NCBI RefSeq assembly: GCF_015680235.1
Contig: NZ_JADLJL010000023.1
Location: 1 to 64,000 of the forward strand
DNA from: Pseudomonas guariconensis
GTDB lineage: Bacteria; Pseudomonadota; Gammaproteobacteria; Pseudomonadales; Pseudomonadaceae
DNA length: 64,000 nt
Direction: 5' to 3'
Under the pieces are notes generated by a model. That model ran no database searches and was not told the DNA's origin. It saw only the letters and a list, made by a program, of their open reading frames with translations. Made by a program: the position numbers and the translations under genes. Of this stretch, positions 44,618 through 55,481 are shown one piece after another; the first letter of the stretch is position 1, and each line of letters starts with the position of its first letter.

Positions 44618-44907
44618 GGCACCCGGCGTCAACTGCGCCCGGGTGGCCCTGTCGATGTCCATGGGCTAGCTGATGCTGGCCCCATCGCCGGCAAGCCGGC
44701 TCCCACTGGGATCGTGCCAGTTCTCATAAACTTTGCCAGACAGCCCCCACAGGGCGGCGCAGCTCTCAAGCGTAACGCTGTACCTGTGGGAGCTGGCTTG
44801 CCAGCGATTGAGCCCATGCACGATGTCAGCCTGGATACTCGACCAGCAGGCCACGAATCTCGGCACCCGACGTCAACTGCGCCCGGGTGGCCTTGCCGAT
44901 GTCCATG
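44618..44907. repeat. Partial duplication of the DUF488 3' end, with REP elements between
   Basis: A 46-nt segment at 44618-44663 matches 44862-44907 (inside the DUF488 gene) with three mismatches. On the minus strand the outer copy reads MDIDRATRAQLTPGA, against MDIGKATRAQLTSGA in the gene. REP units lie between them at 44678-44708 and 44784-44815. Confidence 0.8.
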
Positions 44908-45362
44908 ATGTGCATGACCTCGATCCCCCGTACCAGCAGGTGATCGGCAACGATGCGCCGATGACAGCGCCACCAGACCGCCTCGGAACACATGATCGCG
45001 CAGCGCCGGGCCTCACTGAGCTCGATCAGCTCATCCAGCCCCGCTGCGAACTCGGCACCCAGCGCATGGTCGGCGTAGTTGTGAAAGCTGCGGTTGCGCC
45101 ACAACCCATTGGTGTGCGGCGCGATGCTCGTCGATTTCTTGCGCAACCCGCCCAACGCTGCGATCCGACGGTGATCCATGCCTTCGTGCTTCAGCCGTTC
45201 TGGGAGTACCTCCAAGTTGAATTGCGGGTTGGTACGGGAGCGAGGAACGGTCCTGATATCGACCACCACCTGCACACTGAAGCTGCGCATCAATGCGATG
45301 AAGACCTCGATCGATCGGGTCGAGTGCCCCACGGTGAATACCGTTTTCGGCGCGCAGCTCAT
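44826..45362 (-). CDS. DUF488 family protein
   Basis: The 178-residue product begins VFTVGHSTRSIEVFIALM and has VVDIRTVPRSRTNPQFN and the Cys motif MCSEAVWWRCHRRIVAD, the full DUF488 signature. The conserved Cys and His suggest a metal site or nucleic-acid chemistry; function is unproven. Its ATG overlaps the DUF72 stop by 4 bp on the same strand. The DUF72-DUF488 pairing recurs in bacteria, so a joint role is likely. Confidence 0.87.
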   Translation of the reverse strand: MSCAPKTVFTVGHSTRSIEVFIALMRSFSVQVVVDIRTVPRSRTNPQFNLEVLPERLKHEGMDHRRIAALGGLRKKSTSIAPHTNGLWRNRSFHNYADHALGAEFAAGLDELIELSEARRCAIMCSEAVWWRCHRRIVADHLLVRGIEVMHIMDIGKATRAQLTSGAEIRGLLVEYPG

Positions 45363-46084
45363 CGGACCAGGTCCAGGCTTGCCTGCAGTGCCAGAGCATT
45401 ACCCAAGGCGGCCCCGGCAGCGGTGTTGTCGAAAATACACCAGGTCGTCACGTTTGCCTCACAGCTCGCTCGCAGCTGCGCGGCCAGACGCTGCAGGTAG
45501 GCCTCGGAGTACTCGCTGTAATAGATCCGTTGCTCACCATGCAAACGCCAATAGACCAGCCCAGGCCATCCGCCGGGCTGGGCATCGTTTTCGAAACGCG
45601 CTGGGCTGGCGGCCACTTGGGCTATCTGCAGGTCGATAAGCATCGGCCCTGCGGACCGCCATGACGCATGCCGTGGTTCGAGGGCCAGCGGCCCGGCATA
45701 ACGCCTGCGTAGAGCCTCGAAAAAGCGCCGGGCGACGTGCGGGTCGTATTGCAACGAAGGCGGCAATTGCACCAGCAGGCAGCCCAGCCGTTCGCCCAGT
45801 TGCCCGGACTGTTCGAGGAACGCTTCGAGCAGTGCATCGCAGGCATGCAAACGCTGCTCATGGGTGATCGTCTTGGGCACCTTCACCGAGAAACGAAAAT
45901 GATCGGGCACCGAAGCGGCCCATCGGGCGTAGGTCTGGGGCTTGTGCGGGCGGTAGAACGCGCTGTTGATCTCCACCGCACCCAACCGTGCCGCGTAGCG
46001 CTGCAGATGGCTGCCCACCTGCGCAAACGCCTCGGCATAGGCGCGGGACAAGCTCCAACCGGCACAACCAATGAACAACGTCAT
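45359..46084 (-). CDS. DUF72 family protein (TIM-barrel-like)
   Basis: The 241-residue product begins LFIGCAGWSL and has EINSAFYRPHKPQTYARWAASVPDHFRFSVKVPKTITHEQRL, GCLLVQLPPSLQYDPHVARRFFEALR and WCIFDNTAAGAALGNAL, the DUF72 hallmark blocks. Structures of this family are TIM barrels resembling endonuclease IV and sugar isomerases; activity is unknown. It is the first gene of a two-gene operon with DUF488. Confidence 0.87.
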   Translation of the reverse strand: MTLFIGCAGWSLSRAYAEAFAQVGSHLQRYAARLGAVEINSAFYRPHKPQTYARWAASVPDHFRFSVKVPKTITHEQRLHACDALLEAFLEQSGQLGERLGCLLVQLPPSLQYDPHVARRFFEALRRRYAGPLALEPRHASWRSAGPMLIDLQIAQVAASPARFENDAQPGGWPGLVYWRLHGEQRIYYSEYSEAYLQRLAAQLRASCEANVTTWCIFDNTAAGAALGNALALQASLDLVR

Positions 46085-46287
46085 AGGCGGGACTGACCTC
46101 CAGGACTCGAATGCCTGTCTGTTCAGACGATGGGCGAAACCGGTGCGTTCCGTCGAGTTGCTCTAGCGCAACGACGACGGCCAGTGTTGCGCAACGCGCA
46201 TAGGTTCATTGCGGCAAGCTCGGATACCAACAGCACGCCTGCACACATAGGCTTGTCGTTGACTTCCCCCCAAACGGAGATCTCGCC

Positions 46288-47496
46288 ATGTCAGCGAGCA
46301 GCCCTGAGATTACCGCTTCACCCTCGATAGAGGCCGACACTTCGCCCGCCCTGTCCAAGGCACTGATCCTTTTCCTGGCGTTCTGTTGTGGTGCCGTCGT
46401 TGCAAACCTGTATTACGCCCAGCCCATCGTTGAACTCATCGCACCCAGCATCGGGCTTACACCCGAACATGCCAGCCTGATCGTGGCGTTGACCCAGTTG
46501 GGCTATGCCGTCGGCCTGCTGTTCCTGGTGCCGTTGGCCGACCTCCTGGAAAACAAGCGCCTGGTCATCGGCCTCACCCTGGTTGTCGGCGCCTGCCTGG
46601 CCGCGGCCGGCCTGGCCGATTCGCCTTCGCTGTTCCTGGCCGCGTCGCTGCTGATCGGCCTGACCTCGGTAGCGGTGCAGATCCTTGTGCCCCTGGCCGC
46701 CCACATGGCCCCGGAAAGTACCCGGGGTCGGGTGGTGGGAAACATCATGAGTGGCCTGTTGCTCGGCATCCTGCTCGCCCGCCCGGTATCGAGCCTGGTG
46801 TCCGAATACTTCGGTTGGAGAGGCATGTTCTACAGTGCTGCGGTACTGATGGTAGTCATAGCCGGCCTGGTCGCGATGCTGTTGCCCGAACGTATGCCGA
46901 ACCAGCGCACTACCTACGGTCGTCTGATCGGTTCGGTTTTCGCCTTGGCCAGGCGACACGCCGTGCTGCGTGAGCGCTCGCTGTACCAAGGGCTGCTGTT
47001 CGCCAGCTTCAGCTTCTTCTGGACCATCGTTCCCATCGAGCTGATCCGCCATTACGGTTTCAGCCAGAACGGTGTGGCGGTGTTTGCCCTGGTCGGTGCC
47101 GTTGGTGCGATTGCCGCGCCCATCGCCGGGCGTCTTGCCGATGCCGGCCATGGCCATGCGAGCACCTTGGTCGCCTTGCTGCTGGCTCCCCTCTCGCTGC
47201 TGCTCGCCGGCATTCCTGGGCTTGGCTATCTGGGCTTGGTAGCTGCGGCTGTCGCCCTGGACTTTGCCGTACAAATGAACATGGTTCTGGGACAGCGCGA
47301 AGTCTACGCGCTGGACCCACACAGCCGGGCACGCCTCAACGCTGTGTTCATGACCTGCATCTTTGTCGGCGGAGCCTTGGGCTCGGTGTTGGCAAGCCCG
47401 CTGTATGAACGTTTCGGGTGGTCTTCTTCGCTCTACGCAGCGGCCGCGATTCCAACCCTGGCGCTGATGATCTTCCTCGCCCGGCACAGACGTTAG
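46288..47496 (+). CDS. MFS transporter
   Basis: The 402-residue product has 12 helices with VVANLYYAQPIVELIAPSIGL in helix 1 and PLADLLENKRLVIGLTLVVG as the helix 2-3 motif, the YnfM/YgaY-like group. A 25-residue polar tail precedes helix 1. The function is probably drug or metabolite export. A LysR gene follows on the same strand 96 nt later. Confidence 0.88.
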   Translation: MSASSPEITASPSIEADTSPALSKALILFLAFCCGAVVANLYYAQPIVELIAPSIGLTPEHASLIVALTQLGYAVGLLFLVPLADLLENKRLVIGLTLVVGACLAAAGLADSPSLFLAASLLIGLTSVAVQILVPLAAHMAPESTRGRVVGNIMSGLLLGILLARPVSSLVSEYFGWRGMFYSAAVLMVVIAGLVAMLLPERMPNQRTTYGRLIGSVFALARRHAVLRERSLYQGLLFASFSFFWTIVPIELIRHYGFSQNGVAVFALVGAVGAIAAPIAGRLADAGHGHASTLVALLLAPLSLLLAGIPGLGYLGLVAAAVALDFAVQMNMVLGQREVYALDPHSRARLNAVFMTCIFVGGALGSVLASPLYERFGWSSSLYAAAAIPTLALMIFLARHRR

Positions 47497-47592
47497 TCCT
47501 CGCGCATGACTATCGTCTCGGCTGTCGATATCCTCGGGCACTGTGCGCAGACGCGCTACCGCTCGCGGATCCCCTTCGACAGAGTTGCACCT

Positions 47593-48495
47593 ATGGATAA
47601 ATTTCTCGCGCTGAGCATGTTCGTCGAAACGGTGCGCTGCGGTAGCTACGCTGCCGCAGCGCGAAAGCTTGGCGTCGCGACCTCGTCGGTCACCCGGCAG
47701 GTTGCAGCCTTGGAATCGGCGCTGGGCGCCACCCTGCTGACCCGCAGCACGCGGCGAAACAGCCCGACCGACCTAGGCCAGGCCTATTTTGACAACGCCG
47801 TTGCCATCCTCGACGCGCTGGCCGCTGCAGACAGCATGGTGACCGACCGTGGGCCACAAGCTAAAGGCAAGCTCAGGGTCAGCGTGCCCGTTGAGTTCGG
47901 CCGCCGCTTGATTTCGCCTCACCTGGCCCAACTGCTCGCATGCCATCCGCAGTTGGAGGTGACCCTGAGTCTGAGCGATGAGCGGGTCGATCTCTTCAAA
48001 GACCGCATCGACCTGAGCGTGCGCCTCGGGTCGAGCATTTCCAGCGAGGACGTCGTCTGCACCACCATTGGCCATTTCCAGCGGTGGCTGGTGGCGAGCC
48101 CTGGCTACCTGGAACAGCACGGATTACCTGCCCACCCGAACGAGTTGACCCGCCACGCATGCCTGCGGTTCGACTACGGCGGGCCCATGCGGGCCTGGCA
48201 TTTCCAGATCGACGACGAAACGCTGCCTGTCGCGGTGCAAGGGCGGATGCAGAGCAATAATTCCGACGTCCTGCGCCAGGCAGCGGTGGACGGCCATGGT
48301 ATCGCGCTGTTGGCCGACTGGCTGGTTGCCGAAGACGTACAGGATGGGCGCCTGGTCCGGTTGCTGCCTCGATTCGAGGTGAACCCGACGTCGGCAGATG
48401 CATCGATCAACCTGGTGTATCTGCCGATCAATCGGGACTCTACCCGAATCAAGGTATTTGCCCAGTTCATCAAGTCATTGCTCGGCAGCGGCTGA
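47593..48495 (+). CDS. LysR family transcriptional regulator
   Basis: From ATG 47593 the product has 300 residues: LALSMFVETVRCGSYAAAARKLGVATSSVTRQVAALES (winged helix) and an effector domain from GKLRVSVPVEFGRRL. A longer reading from 47506 lacks a ribosome site. Unusually it lies downstream of, not divergent from, its nearest candidate target, the MFS gene. Confidence 0.88.
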   Translation: MDKFLALSMFVETVRCGSYAAAARKLGVATSSVTRQVAALESALGATLLTRSTRRNSPTDLGQAYFDNAVAILDALAAADSMVTDRGPQAKGKLRVSVPVEFGRRLISPHLAQLLACHPQLEVTLSLSDERVDLFKDRIDLSVRLGSSISSEDVVCTTIGHFQRWLVASPGYLEQHGLPAHPNELTRHACLRFDYGGPMRAWHFQIDDETLPVAVQGRMQSNNSDVLRQAAVDGHGIALLADWLVAEDVQDGRLVRLLPRFEVNPTSADASINLVYLPINRDSTRIKVFAQFIKSLLGSG

Positions 48496-48559
48496 TCCTC
48501 CCACAGCGCTGATGCAGAGGCAGCGCGAGTAACCCCGTTCCCACGACAACCGGCAAGTT

Positions 48560-50356
48560 TCAACTACAGCTCGCCCGATCCCGCACTGGACACTGTGCCC
48601 GGTGCAGGTTCAGCGCGGTATTGATGATCCCGATATGGCTGAACGCCTGGGGGAAATTGCCCAACATACGCTTGCCCACCGGGTCGTACTGCTCCGCCAG
48701 CAGGCCGACGTCGTTGCACAGCCCCGCCAATCGCTCATACAGAGCCCGCGCCTGTTCCTGGCGGCCGAGCAACACGTACACATCCGCCAGCCAGAACGAG
48801 CACACCAGGAACACGCCCTCCCCCGGCGTCAGCCCGTCGCTGCAGCGGTCGCTGTCATAGCGCAGCAGCAAGCCGTTGCGCAGCAGGCGCTTTTCGATTT
48901 CCGCCAGCGTGCACAGGAACCGTGGATCTTCCGCCGGCAGGAAGCCGGTCAAGGCGATCTGCAGCAAGCTGGCGTCGACCTCCGTCGAGCCGTAGGCCTG
49001 CACGAAGCATTGGCGTTTTGGGTCGAGCCCTTGCTGGCAGACTTCGCGGTGAATCTGGTCGGCCACCTGCCGGTAGTGCCGCCCGCGCTCGCGGTCTTCC
49101 TCGGTGGTTTCGGCAAGGCTTGCGGCGCGGTCGAAAGCGACCCAGGCCATGACCTTGGAATGCACGAAATGCTGCCGCCCCCCGCGTACTTCCCAGAGAC
49201 CTTCGTCGGGCTCGCGCCAGATGCGCTCCAGGTACGGCAGGATCAGGCGGGCAATGGCCGAGCTGCGTGGGTGTCGAGGCAGGCCGCCGCGGATGGCCTG
49301 GGTCATGGCGTCGGCAAGCTCGCCATAGATGTCCAGTTGCAGTTGCTGGGCCGCGGCGTTGCCGATGCGAACGGGTCGGGACTGTTCGTAACCACTGAGC
49401 CACGGCAGGGTGAACTCCGGCAGGTCGCGCTCACCGGCCAGGCCGTACATGATCTGCATCTGTTCCGGGTTGCCGGCCACCGAGCGCAGCAGCCATTCGC
49501 GCCAGGCCTGGGCTTCGTCGAAGTAGCCGAGGTTCATCAGCGCCAACAGGGTCATGGTGGCATCGCGCAGCCAGCAGTAACGGTAGTCCCAGTTGCGCTC
49601 GCCGCCGACGCGCTCGGGCAAGGAGGTGGTGGCGGCGGCGACCATGCCGCCGGTGGGGGCGTAGGTCAGGGCCTTGAGGGTCAGCAGGGAGCGGCGGACC
49701 AGGGGCGTCCAGGGGCCGACGTCGGGACAGCGAGCGGCGAAGGCTTGCCATTGGGTATGGCTGTTTTCCAGGGCCTGGTCGGCATCGAAGTCAGGCTGCG
49801 GGGGCAAGTGCGAAAGTTGATGGCGCAGGCTGAACACCTGGCGTTGGCCGGCATGGACACGGAAACGGCAAACGCTGTGGTGATCGTGGGAATGGACGGG
49901 CTCGGTGCTGCGCAGGATGAGCCGGTCGGGGCCGGCGACGGCGCTCAAGGTAAGAGGGTCGATCTTTTCCACCCAAGGGACGCTGCGGCCATAGTCGAAG
50001 CGCAGTACCAGGTCCATCTCGAAGCCGGTTTCACCGGCCAGGCCTTCGACGATGCGGACCACGGCGTTGTGCTCGCCCAGCGGCATGAAGTCCAGGACAC
50101 GGGCGCGACCGCTGGCGGTGGTATAGGTGGTTTCGAGGATCAGGGTGTCGTCGAGGTAGCGCCGGTGGGTGGTTTCCACCCAATCGCAGGGGGCTAGGCG
50201 CCAGCGGCCGTTTTCCTCATTGCCCAGCAGCGCAGCGAAGACCGCCGGGGCGTCGAAGCGTGGCAGGCACAGCCAGTCCAGGGAGCCGTCGCGGCTGACC
50301 AGAGCGGCGCTGCGGCAGTTGCCCAACAGGGCGTAGTCTTCGATCGGGGCAGGCAT
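48560..50356 (-). CDS. Glycoside hydrolase family 15 protein (glucoamylase/trehalase-like)
   Basis: From ATG 50356 (AAAGGAG upstream) the 598-residue product has an N-terminal beta-domain (IEDYALLGNCRSAALVSRDGSLDWLCLPRFDAPAVF) and an (alpha/alpha)6 catalytic barrel. GERNWDYRYCWLRDA and the C-terminal LTPGEGVFLVCSFWLADVYVLLGR carry the two catalytic-acid regions. No signal peptide is present, so it acts in the cytoplasm on maltodextrin, glycogen ends or trehalose. It follows zwf on the same strand after 141 nt with REP units, so its link to zwf-gnd transcription is uncertain. Confidence 0.88.
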   Translation of the reverse strand: MPAPIEDYALLGNCRSAALVSRDGSLDWLCLPRFDAPAVFAALLGNEENGRWRLAPCDWVETTHRRYLDDTLILETTYTTASGRARVLDFMPLGEHNAVVRIVEGLAGETGFEMDLVLRFDYGRSVPWVEKIDPLTLSAVAGPDRLILRSTEPVHSHDHHSVCRFRVHAGQRQVFSLRHQLSHLPPQPDFDADQALENSHTQWQAFAARCPDVGPWTPLVRRSLLTLKALTYAPTGGMVAAATTSLPERVGGERNWDYRYCWLRDATMTLLALMNLGYFDEAQAWREWLLRSVAGNPEQMQIMYGLAGERDLPEFTLPWLSGYEQSRPVRIGNAAAQQLQLDIYGELADAMTQAIRGGLPRHPRSSAIARLILPYLERIWREPDEGLWEVRGGRQHFVHSKVMAWVAFDRAASLAETTEEDRERGRHYRQVADQIHREVCQQGLDPKRQCFVQAYGSTEVDASLLQIALTGFLPAEDPRFLCTLAEIEKRLLRNGLLLRYDSDRCSDGLTPGEGVFLVCSFWLADVYVLLGRQEQARALYERLAGLCNDVGLLAEQYDPVGKRMLGNFPQAFSHIGIINTALNLHRAQCPVRDRASCS

Positions 50357-50400
50357 GGGGGCTCCTTTGTTGGACTGCGCATTTGGGGGCGCCACGCACC

Positions 50401-50483
50401 CTGATCGCGGGGCAAACCCGCTGCCACAGGGCCCGTGCCGACGCCGAAACCTGTGGGAGCGGGCTTGCCCCGCGATTGGGCCG
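50401..50483. repeat. Inverted pair of REP elements between zwf and the GH15 gene
   Basis: CTGATCGCGGGGCAAACCCG (50401-50430) and TGTGGGAGCGGGCTTGCCCC (50452-50483) face each other and would form hairpins in the transcript, giving a chance for mRNA processing between zwf and the GH15 gene. Confidence 0.8.
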
Positions 50484-50497
50484 GTACGGACGACGCA

Positions 50498-51996
<1,499 letters not shown>

Positions 51997-52000
<4 letters not shown>

Positions 52001-52977
52001 TTGCCTTTCTCGACGTGGCCGCCAAAGCCCAGGCGCATGGCCGAGAGAATCTTGTCACCGTAGGTCCCCTGCTGCTGGCGGGAACGGAAGCGGGCGAACA
52101 GCGCGCTGGACAGCACCGGCACCGGCACGGCCTGTTCGACGGCGGCATCGATGGTCCAGCGGCCTTCCCCGCTGTCAGATACCGAGCCACTGAAGCGGGC
52201 CAACTGCGGGTCGGCCACCAGGGCATCGGCGGTGAGGTCCAGCAGCCAGGAGGTGACCACGCTGCCACGGCGCCACACTTCGGCGATTTCGGCCACGTCC
52301 AGGTCGAAACGCTGGTCTTCGGGCAGTTCCGGGCCGCCTTTGCTGCGCAGCAGGTCGAAGCCTTCGGCGTAGGCCTGCATCAGGCCGTATTCGATGCCGT
52401 TGTGCACCATCTTCACGTAATGCCCGGCACCGGCGGGGCCGGCGTGAATGTAGCCATGCTCGGCGCGGCCATGCTCGCCTTCGCGGCCCTGGGTCCGAGG
52501 GATGTCGCCCACGCCCGGGGCCAGCGCCTTGAACAGCGGCTCCAGGCGCTCGAATACCGCCTTCTCGCCGCCGATCATCATGCAGTAGCCCCGCTCCAGG
52601 CCCCACACGCCGCCGGAGGTGCCGACGTCGAGGTAATGCAGGCCACGCGTGGCCAGCTCGGTGGCGCGGCGCATGTCGTCCTTGTAGAAGGTGTTGCCAC
52701 CGTCGATGATCGCATCGCCCGGCTCCAACAGTTCGGCCAGCTGGGCGATGGTCTGCTCGGTGGGCTCGCCGGCTGGCAGCATCACCCACACAGCGCGCGG
52801 GGCCTTGAGTTTCTGCACCAGTGCACCCAGGTCGTGGGCCCCTTGGGCGCCCTCGCCCTCCAATGCCACGACCGCATCACGGTTACGGTCATGCACCACG
52901 GTGCGGTGCCCTGCGAGCATCAGCCTTCTCGCGATATTGCCGCCCATGCGGCCCAGCCCGACGATTCCCAGTTGCAT
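51997..52977 (-). CDS. gnd: 6-phosphogluconate dehydrogenase, decarboxylating (short GntZ-type)
   Basis: From ATG 52977 the 326-residue enzyme has the cofactor motif GIVGLGRMGGNIA (3-15), GDAIIDGGNTFYKDD, DVGTSGGVWGLERGY, and the catalytic HAGPAGAGHYVKMVHNGIEYGLMQ. The short length matches the GntZ/YqeC branch rather than the 470-residue E. coli Gnd. It converts 6-phosphogluconate to ribulose-5-phosphate. GGGGAG lies 8 nt upstream. Confidence 0.92.
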
Positions 52978-53263
52978 GTGCCGAAGCTCCCCTTGGTAAA
53001 TAGATGACAACGCGGTTCAGGTGTTCAGATTAGTCCAGCGCTCCGCCCGAGGGTTCACCGACGAACGGGGCGACAACGATAAACAAAAAAGTTCCCAAGG
53101 CCAGGAAAAGAATTCAGAATGCCCGCCGCACGAGCGTCTACCCTTGTAAGGAACGCTCGTCGATAGGGAGTCGTGTTCAACCTAGAACGGTTTGTCGCCA
53201 GTACCGGCACATTCGCGGGCTCGCCCGCTCCCAAAAAAACGTCCAGAATTGCGAGGTGTTTAC
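52978..53263. other. Divergent control region of gnd-zwf and the small gene at 53264
   Basis: It holds an 8-bp inverted repeat, ACGAGCGT (53130-53137) and ACGCTCGT (53153-53160), and a REP half-unit (53211-53236, CGCGGGCTCGCCCGCTCCC). On the minus strand GGGAACTTTTTTG resembles a sigma-22 (AlgU) -35, but no matching -10 is clear. Confidence 0.4.
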
Positions 53264-53431
53264 ATGGGTACATTGATGCCTGCTACTCCAACCCAGACCC
53301 TCTATGTCACCGTGCGCCGTGACGAACTGCGCCGTCTGAAGGATGAACGCGACCAACTGCGCCAGCAGGTCGCCCAATTGAACCTGCTGCTGGAACAGGC
53401 CCGCTGCGAAGACAAGGCCGTCAGTCTCTGA
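53264..53431 (+). CDS. Small coiled-coil protein (DUF6026-like)
   Basis: ATG 53264 with GAGG at 7 nt fixes a 55-residue product. After a short tail, TLYVTVRRDELRRLKDERDQLRQQVAQLNLLLEQA is an unbroken helix with heptad Leu positions. I relate it to DUF6026 from memory without confirmation. It ends in a hairpin (53449-53470) that would terminate it before the glgA promoter region. Confidence 0.7.
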   Translation: MGTLMPATPTQTLYVTVRRDELRRLKDERDQLRQQVAQLNLLLEQARCEDKAVSL

Positions 53432-53448
53432 TTCATCCCCTCCCTCGC

Positions 53449-53484
53449 GTGGGAGCTTGTCGGCTCCCACCTTGCATGTTTTTC
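53449..53484 (+). terminator. Terminator of the small coiled-coil gene
   Basis: GTGGGAGC and GCTCCCAC form an 8-bp stem with a TTGTCG loop. A GTTTTT tract follows 8 nt on (53478-53484). Confidence 0.65.
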
Positions 53485-53906
53485 CCTTCTTAAGATCCAG
53501 CGCCGCCCCCTCTCAAGCTATTCATATCCGGTAACAACCCGCCAACGTTTGCGCAGACCTACGGTCACCCTATAAATGACCAGCGGGTCACATTTGTAAC
53601 GCAACCTCTCCTACACTCGGGATTCCTCCTGCCAAACCGTCTGGGTAACCCGACGGAAAAAAATCGAAACTTTCCAACAAAGCGGCAGGTCAGGAATTAA
53701 GTAGGCCAGAGCAACGGGACGACCCCAGCCTCGGCCCACCCACCCCAAACAGTCCGACTGCCTTCGGCTGGAATGCCGATTGCACGGTGTGCTTGCGCGC
53801 ACGACTCAGGGGCAAGGAACGCACTACGAAGACGTACGACCAGAGAGAACCAACACGACATAACGCAAAGGGTGCCAGCCACCCGACACAAGGGACGGAG
53901 AGAAGT
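53485..53906 (+). promoter_or_regulatory. Long upstream region of the glgA-tre operon, possible stress promoter
   Basis: About 420 nt precede glgA without a gene. It contains repeated GGTCA words (53561, TGACC 53578, GGGTCA 53584). GAAACTT (53666-53672) lies 17 nt before TCAGG (53690-53694), a loose match to the AlgU pattern GAACTT-N16-17-TCTGA. Trehalose operons of pseudomonads are often osmotic-stress controlled, which makes this worth testing, but the -10 match is poor. Confidence 0.3.
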
Positions 53907-55466
53907 ATGATCAGTGCCGCTGTCGAGCCTCACGTAGACACATTCAACCCGGACAACCGCGAACCGCTCCTGCCGGACTTCGCCACGACAGCCAAGGCAC
54001 CCGGCGCCCAGCGGCGTCATAATCTCCACAAGCGCAAGATCCTGTTCGTGACGTCGGAAATCGCCGACCTGGTCAAGACCGGTGGGCTTGGCGATGTGTC
54101 ATCGGCCCTGCCACGGGCCCTCTCCCATCTGCATGACGTACGTTTGCTGATCCCCGGCTACCGCCAAGTGGTGGAAAGCGACAACCCCATCCATATCGTC
54201 GGCGAACTCGGCGGCCATGCGGCACTGCCGCCGTGCAAGATCGGGCGCATGGACCTGCCCGACGGCCTGGTCATCTATGTATTGCTGTGCCCCGAACTGT
54301 ACCAGCGCGACGGCACGCCCTATGGCGCCAACAATGGCCGCGACTGGCCCGACAACCACATCCGCTTCGCCCGCCTGGGCCTGGCTGCTGCGGAGATCGC
54401 CGCCGGCGAAAGCATGATCCACTGGCGCCCCGACCTGGTGCACGCCCACGACTGGCCGGCCGGCCTGGCACCGGCCTACATGCACTGGCGTGGCCTGAAC
54501 ACCCCGACCCTGTTCACCATTCACAACCTGGCCTACCAGGGCGTGTTCAGCCGCGGCTGCTGCCCTGAGCTGGCCATCCCCGACCATGCCTTGCAACAGG
54601 AGGGCATGGAGTTCTACGGCAAGTTGTCGTTCCTCAAGGCGGGCCTTGCCTACTCCAGCCACATCACCACGGTGAGCGCCACCTACGCCCGGGAGATCAC
54701 CACCCCGGCGTTCGGCTGCGGGCTGGACGGTTTCCTCGCCAGCAAGGCCCAGCAAGGCCTGCTCGGCGGCATTCCCAATGGCATCGATGAAAGCTGGGAT
54801 TCGGCCACCGACAAGTACCTGGAACACAATTTCAGCCTCAACGACTGGGACGGCAAGGCGCGCAATGCACAACAAGTGCGCGAGCTGTTCCAACTTGAGG
54901 CATCCGAAGGGCCGCTGTTCGCCGTGGTCTCGCGCCTGGTCTACCAGAAAGGCTTGGACCTGACACTCGGCGTTGCCGATTACATCGTCAGCCAAGGAGG
55001 CCAGATCGCTATCATCGGCCGTGGCGAGCCGGAGGAAGAACAGGCCATGCGCGAGTTGGCCCTACGCTACCCGGGCCGCGTGGGCGTGCGCATCGGTTTC
55101 AACGAAACCGACGCCCGGCGCATGTTCGCCGGCAGCGACTTCCTGCTCATGCCGTCGCGCTACGAGCCGTGCGGCCTGAGCCAGATGTACGCGCAGCGCT
55201 TCGGCTCGCTGCCGGTGGCGCGCAACACCGGCGGCCTGGCAGACACCATCGAGAATGGCGTCACGGGCTTCTTGTTCGACGAGCCCACGGTGGACAGCTA
55301 CCGCGAGGCACTGGCCCGGGCCTTCTATGTCTATGGCAAGAAGGACCTGCTCAACGCCATGCGCTGCCTGGCCATGACCCAGCCGTTCAACTGGTGCCAG
55401 GCAGTGGAACCCTATGCCCGGCTGTACGAGGAGCTGGTCTGCCAGGCCCACGTCGGCCACTACTGA
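53907..55466 (+). CDS. glgA: Glycogen synthase
   Basis: The 519-residue product (ATG 53907, GGAG upstream) has a 40-residue extra N-terminus before the GT5 start KILFVTSEIADLVKTGGLGDV (KTGGL binds ADP-glucose), then VHAHDWPAGLAPAYMHW and the C-terminal MPSRYEPCGLSQMYA. It adds glucose from ADP-glucose to alpha-1,4-glucan. No glgC is near, so the donor supply is elsewhere. The gene begins the operon with treZ 15 nt after its stop. Confidence 0.93.
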   Translation: MISAAVEPHVDTFNPDNREPLLPDFATTAKAPGAQRRHNLHKRKILFVTSEIADLVKTGGLGDVSSALPRALSHLHDVRLLIPGYRQVVESDNPIHIVGELGGHAALPPCKIGRMDLPDGLVIYVLLCPELYQRDGTPYGANNGRDWPDNHIRFARLGLAAAEIAAGESMIHWRPDLVHAHDWPAGLAPAYMHWRGLNTPTLFTIHNLAYQGVFSRGCCPELAIPDHALQQEGMEFYGKLSFLKAGLAYSSHITTVSATYAREITTPAFGCGLDGFLASKAQQGLLGGIPNGIDESWDSATDKYLEHNFSLNDWDGKARNAQQVRELFQLEASEGPLFAVVSRLVYQKGLDLTLGVADYIVSQGGQIAIIGRGEPEEEQAMRELALRYPGRVGVRIGFNETDARRMFAGSDFLLMPSRYEPCGLSQMYAQRFGSLPVARNTGGLADTIENGVTGFLFDEPTVDSYREALARAFYVYGKKDLLNAMRCLAMTQPFNWCQAVEPYARLYEELVCQAHVGHY

Positions 55467-55481
55467 GCGGGGGCACCGAAG

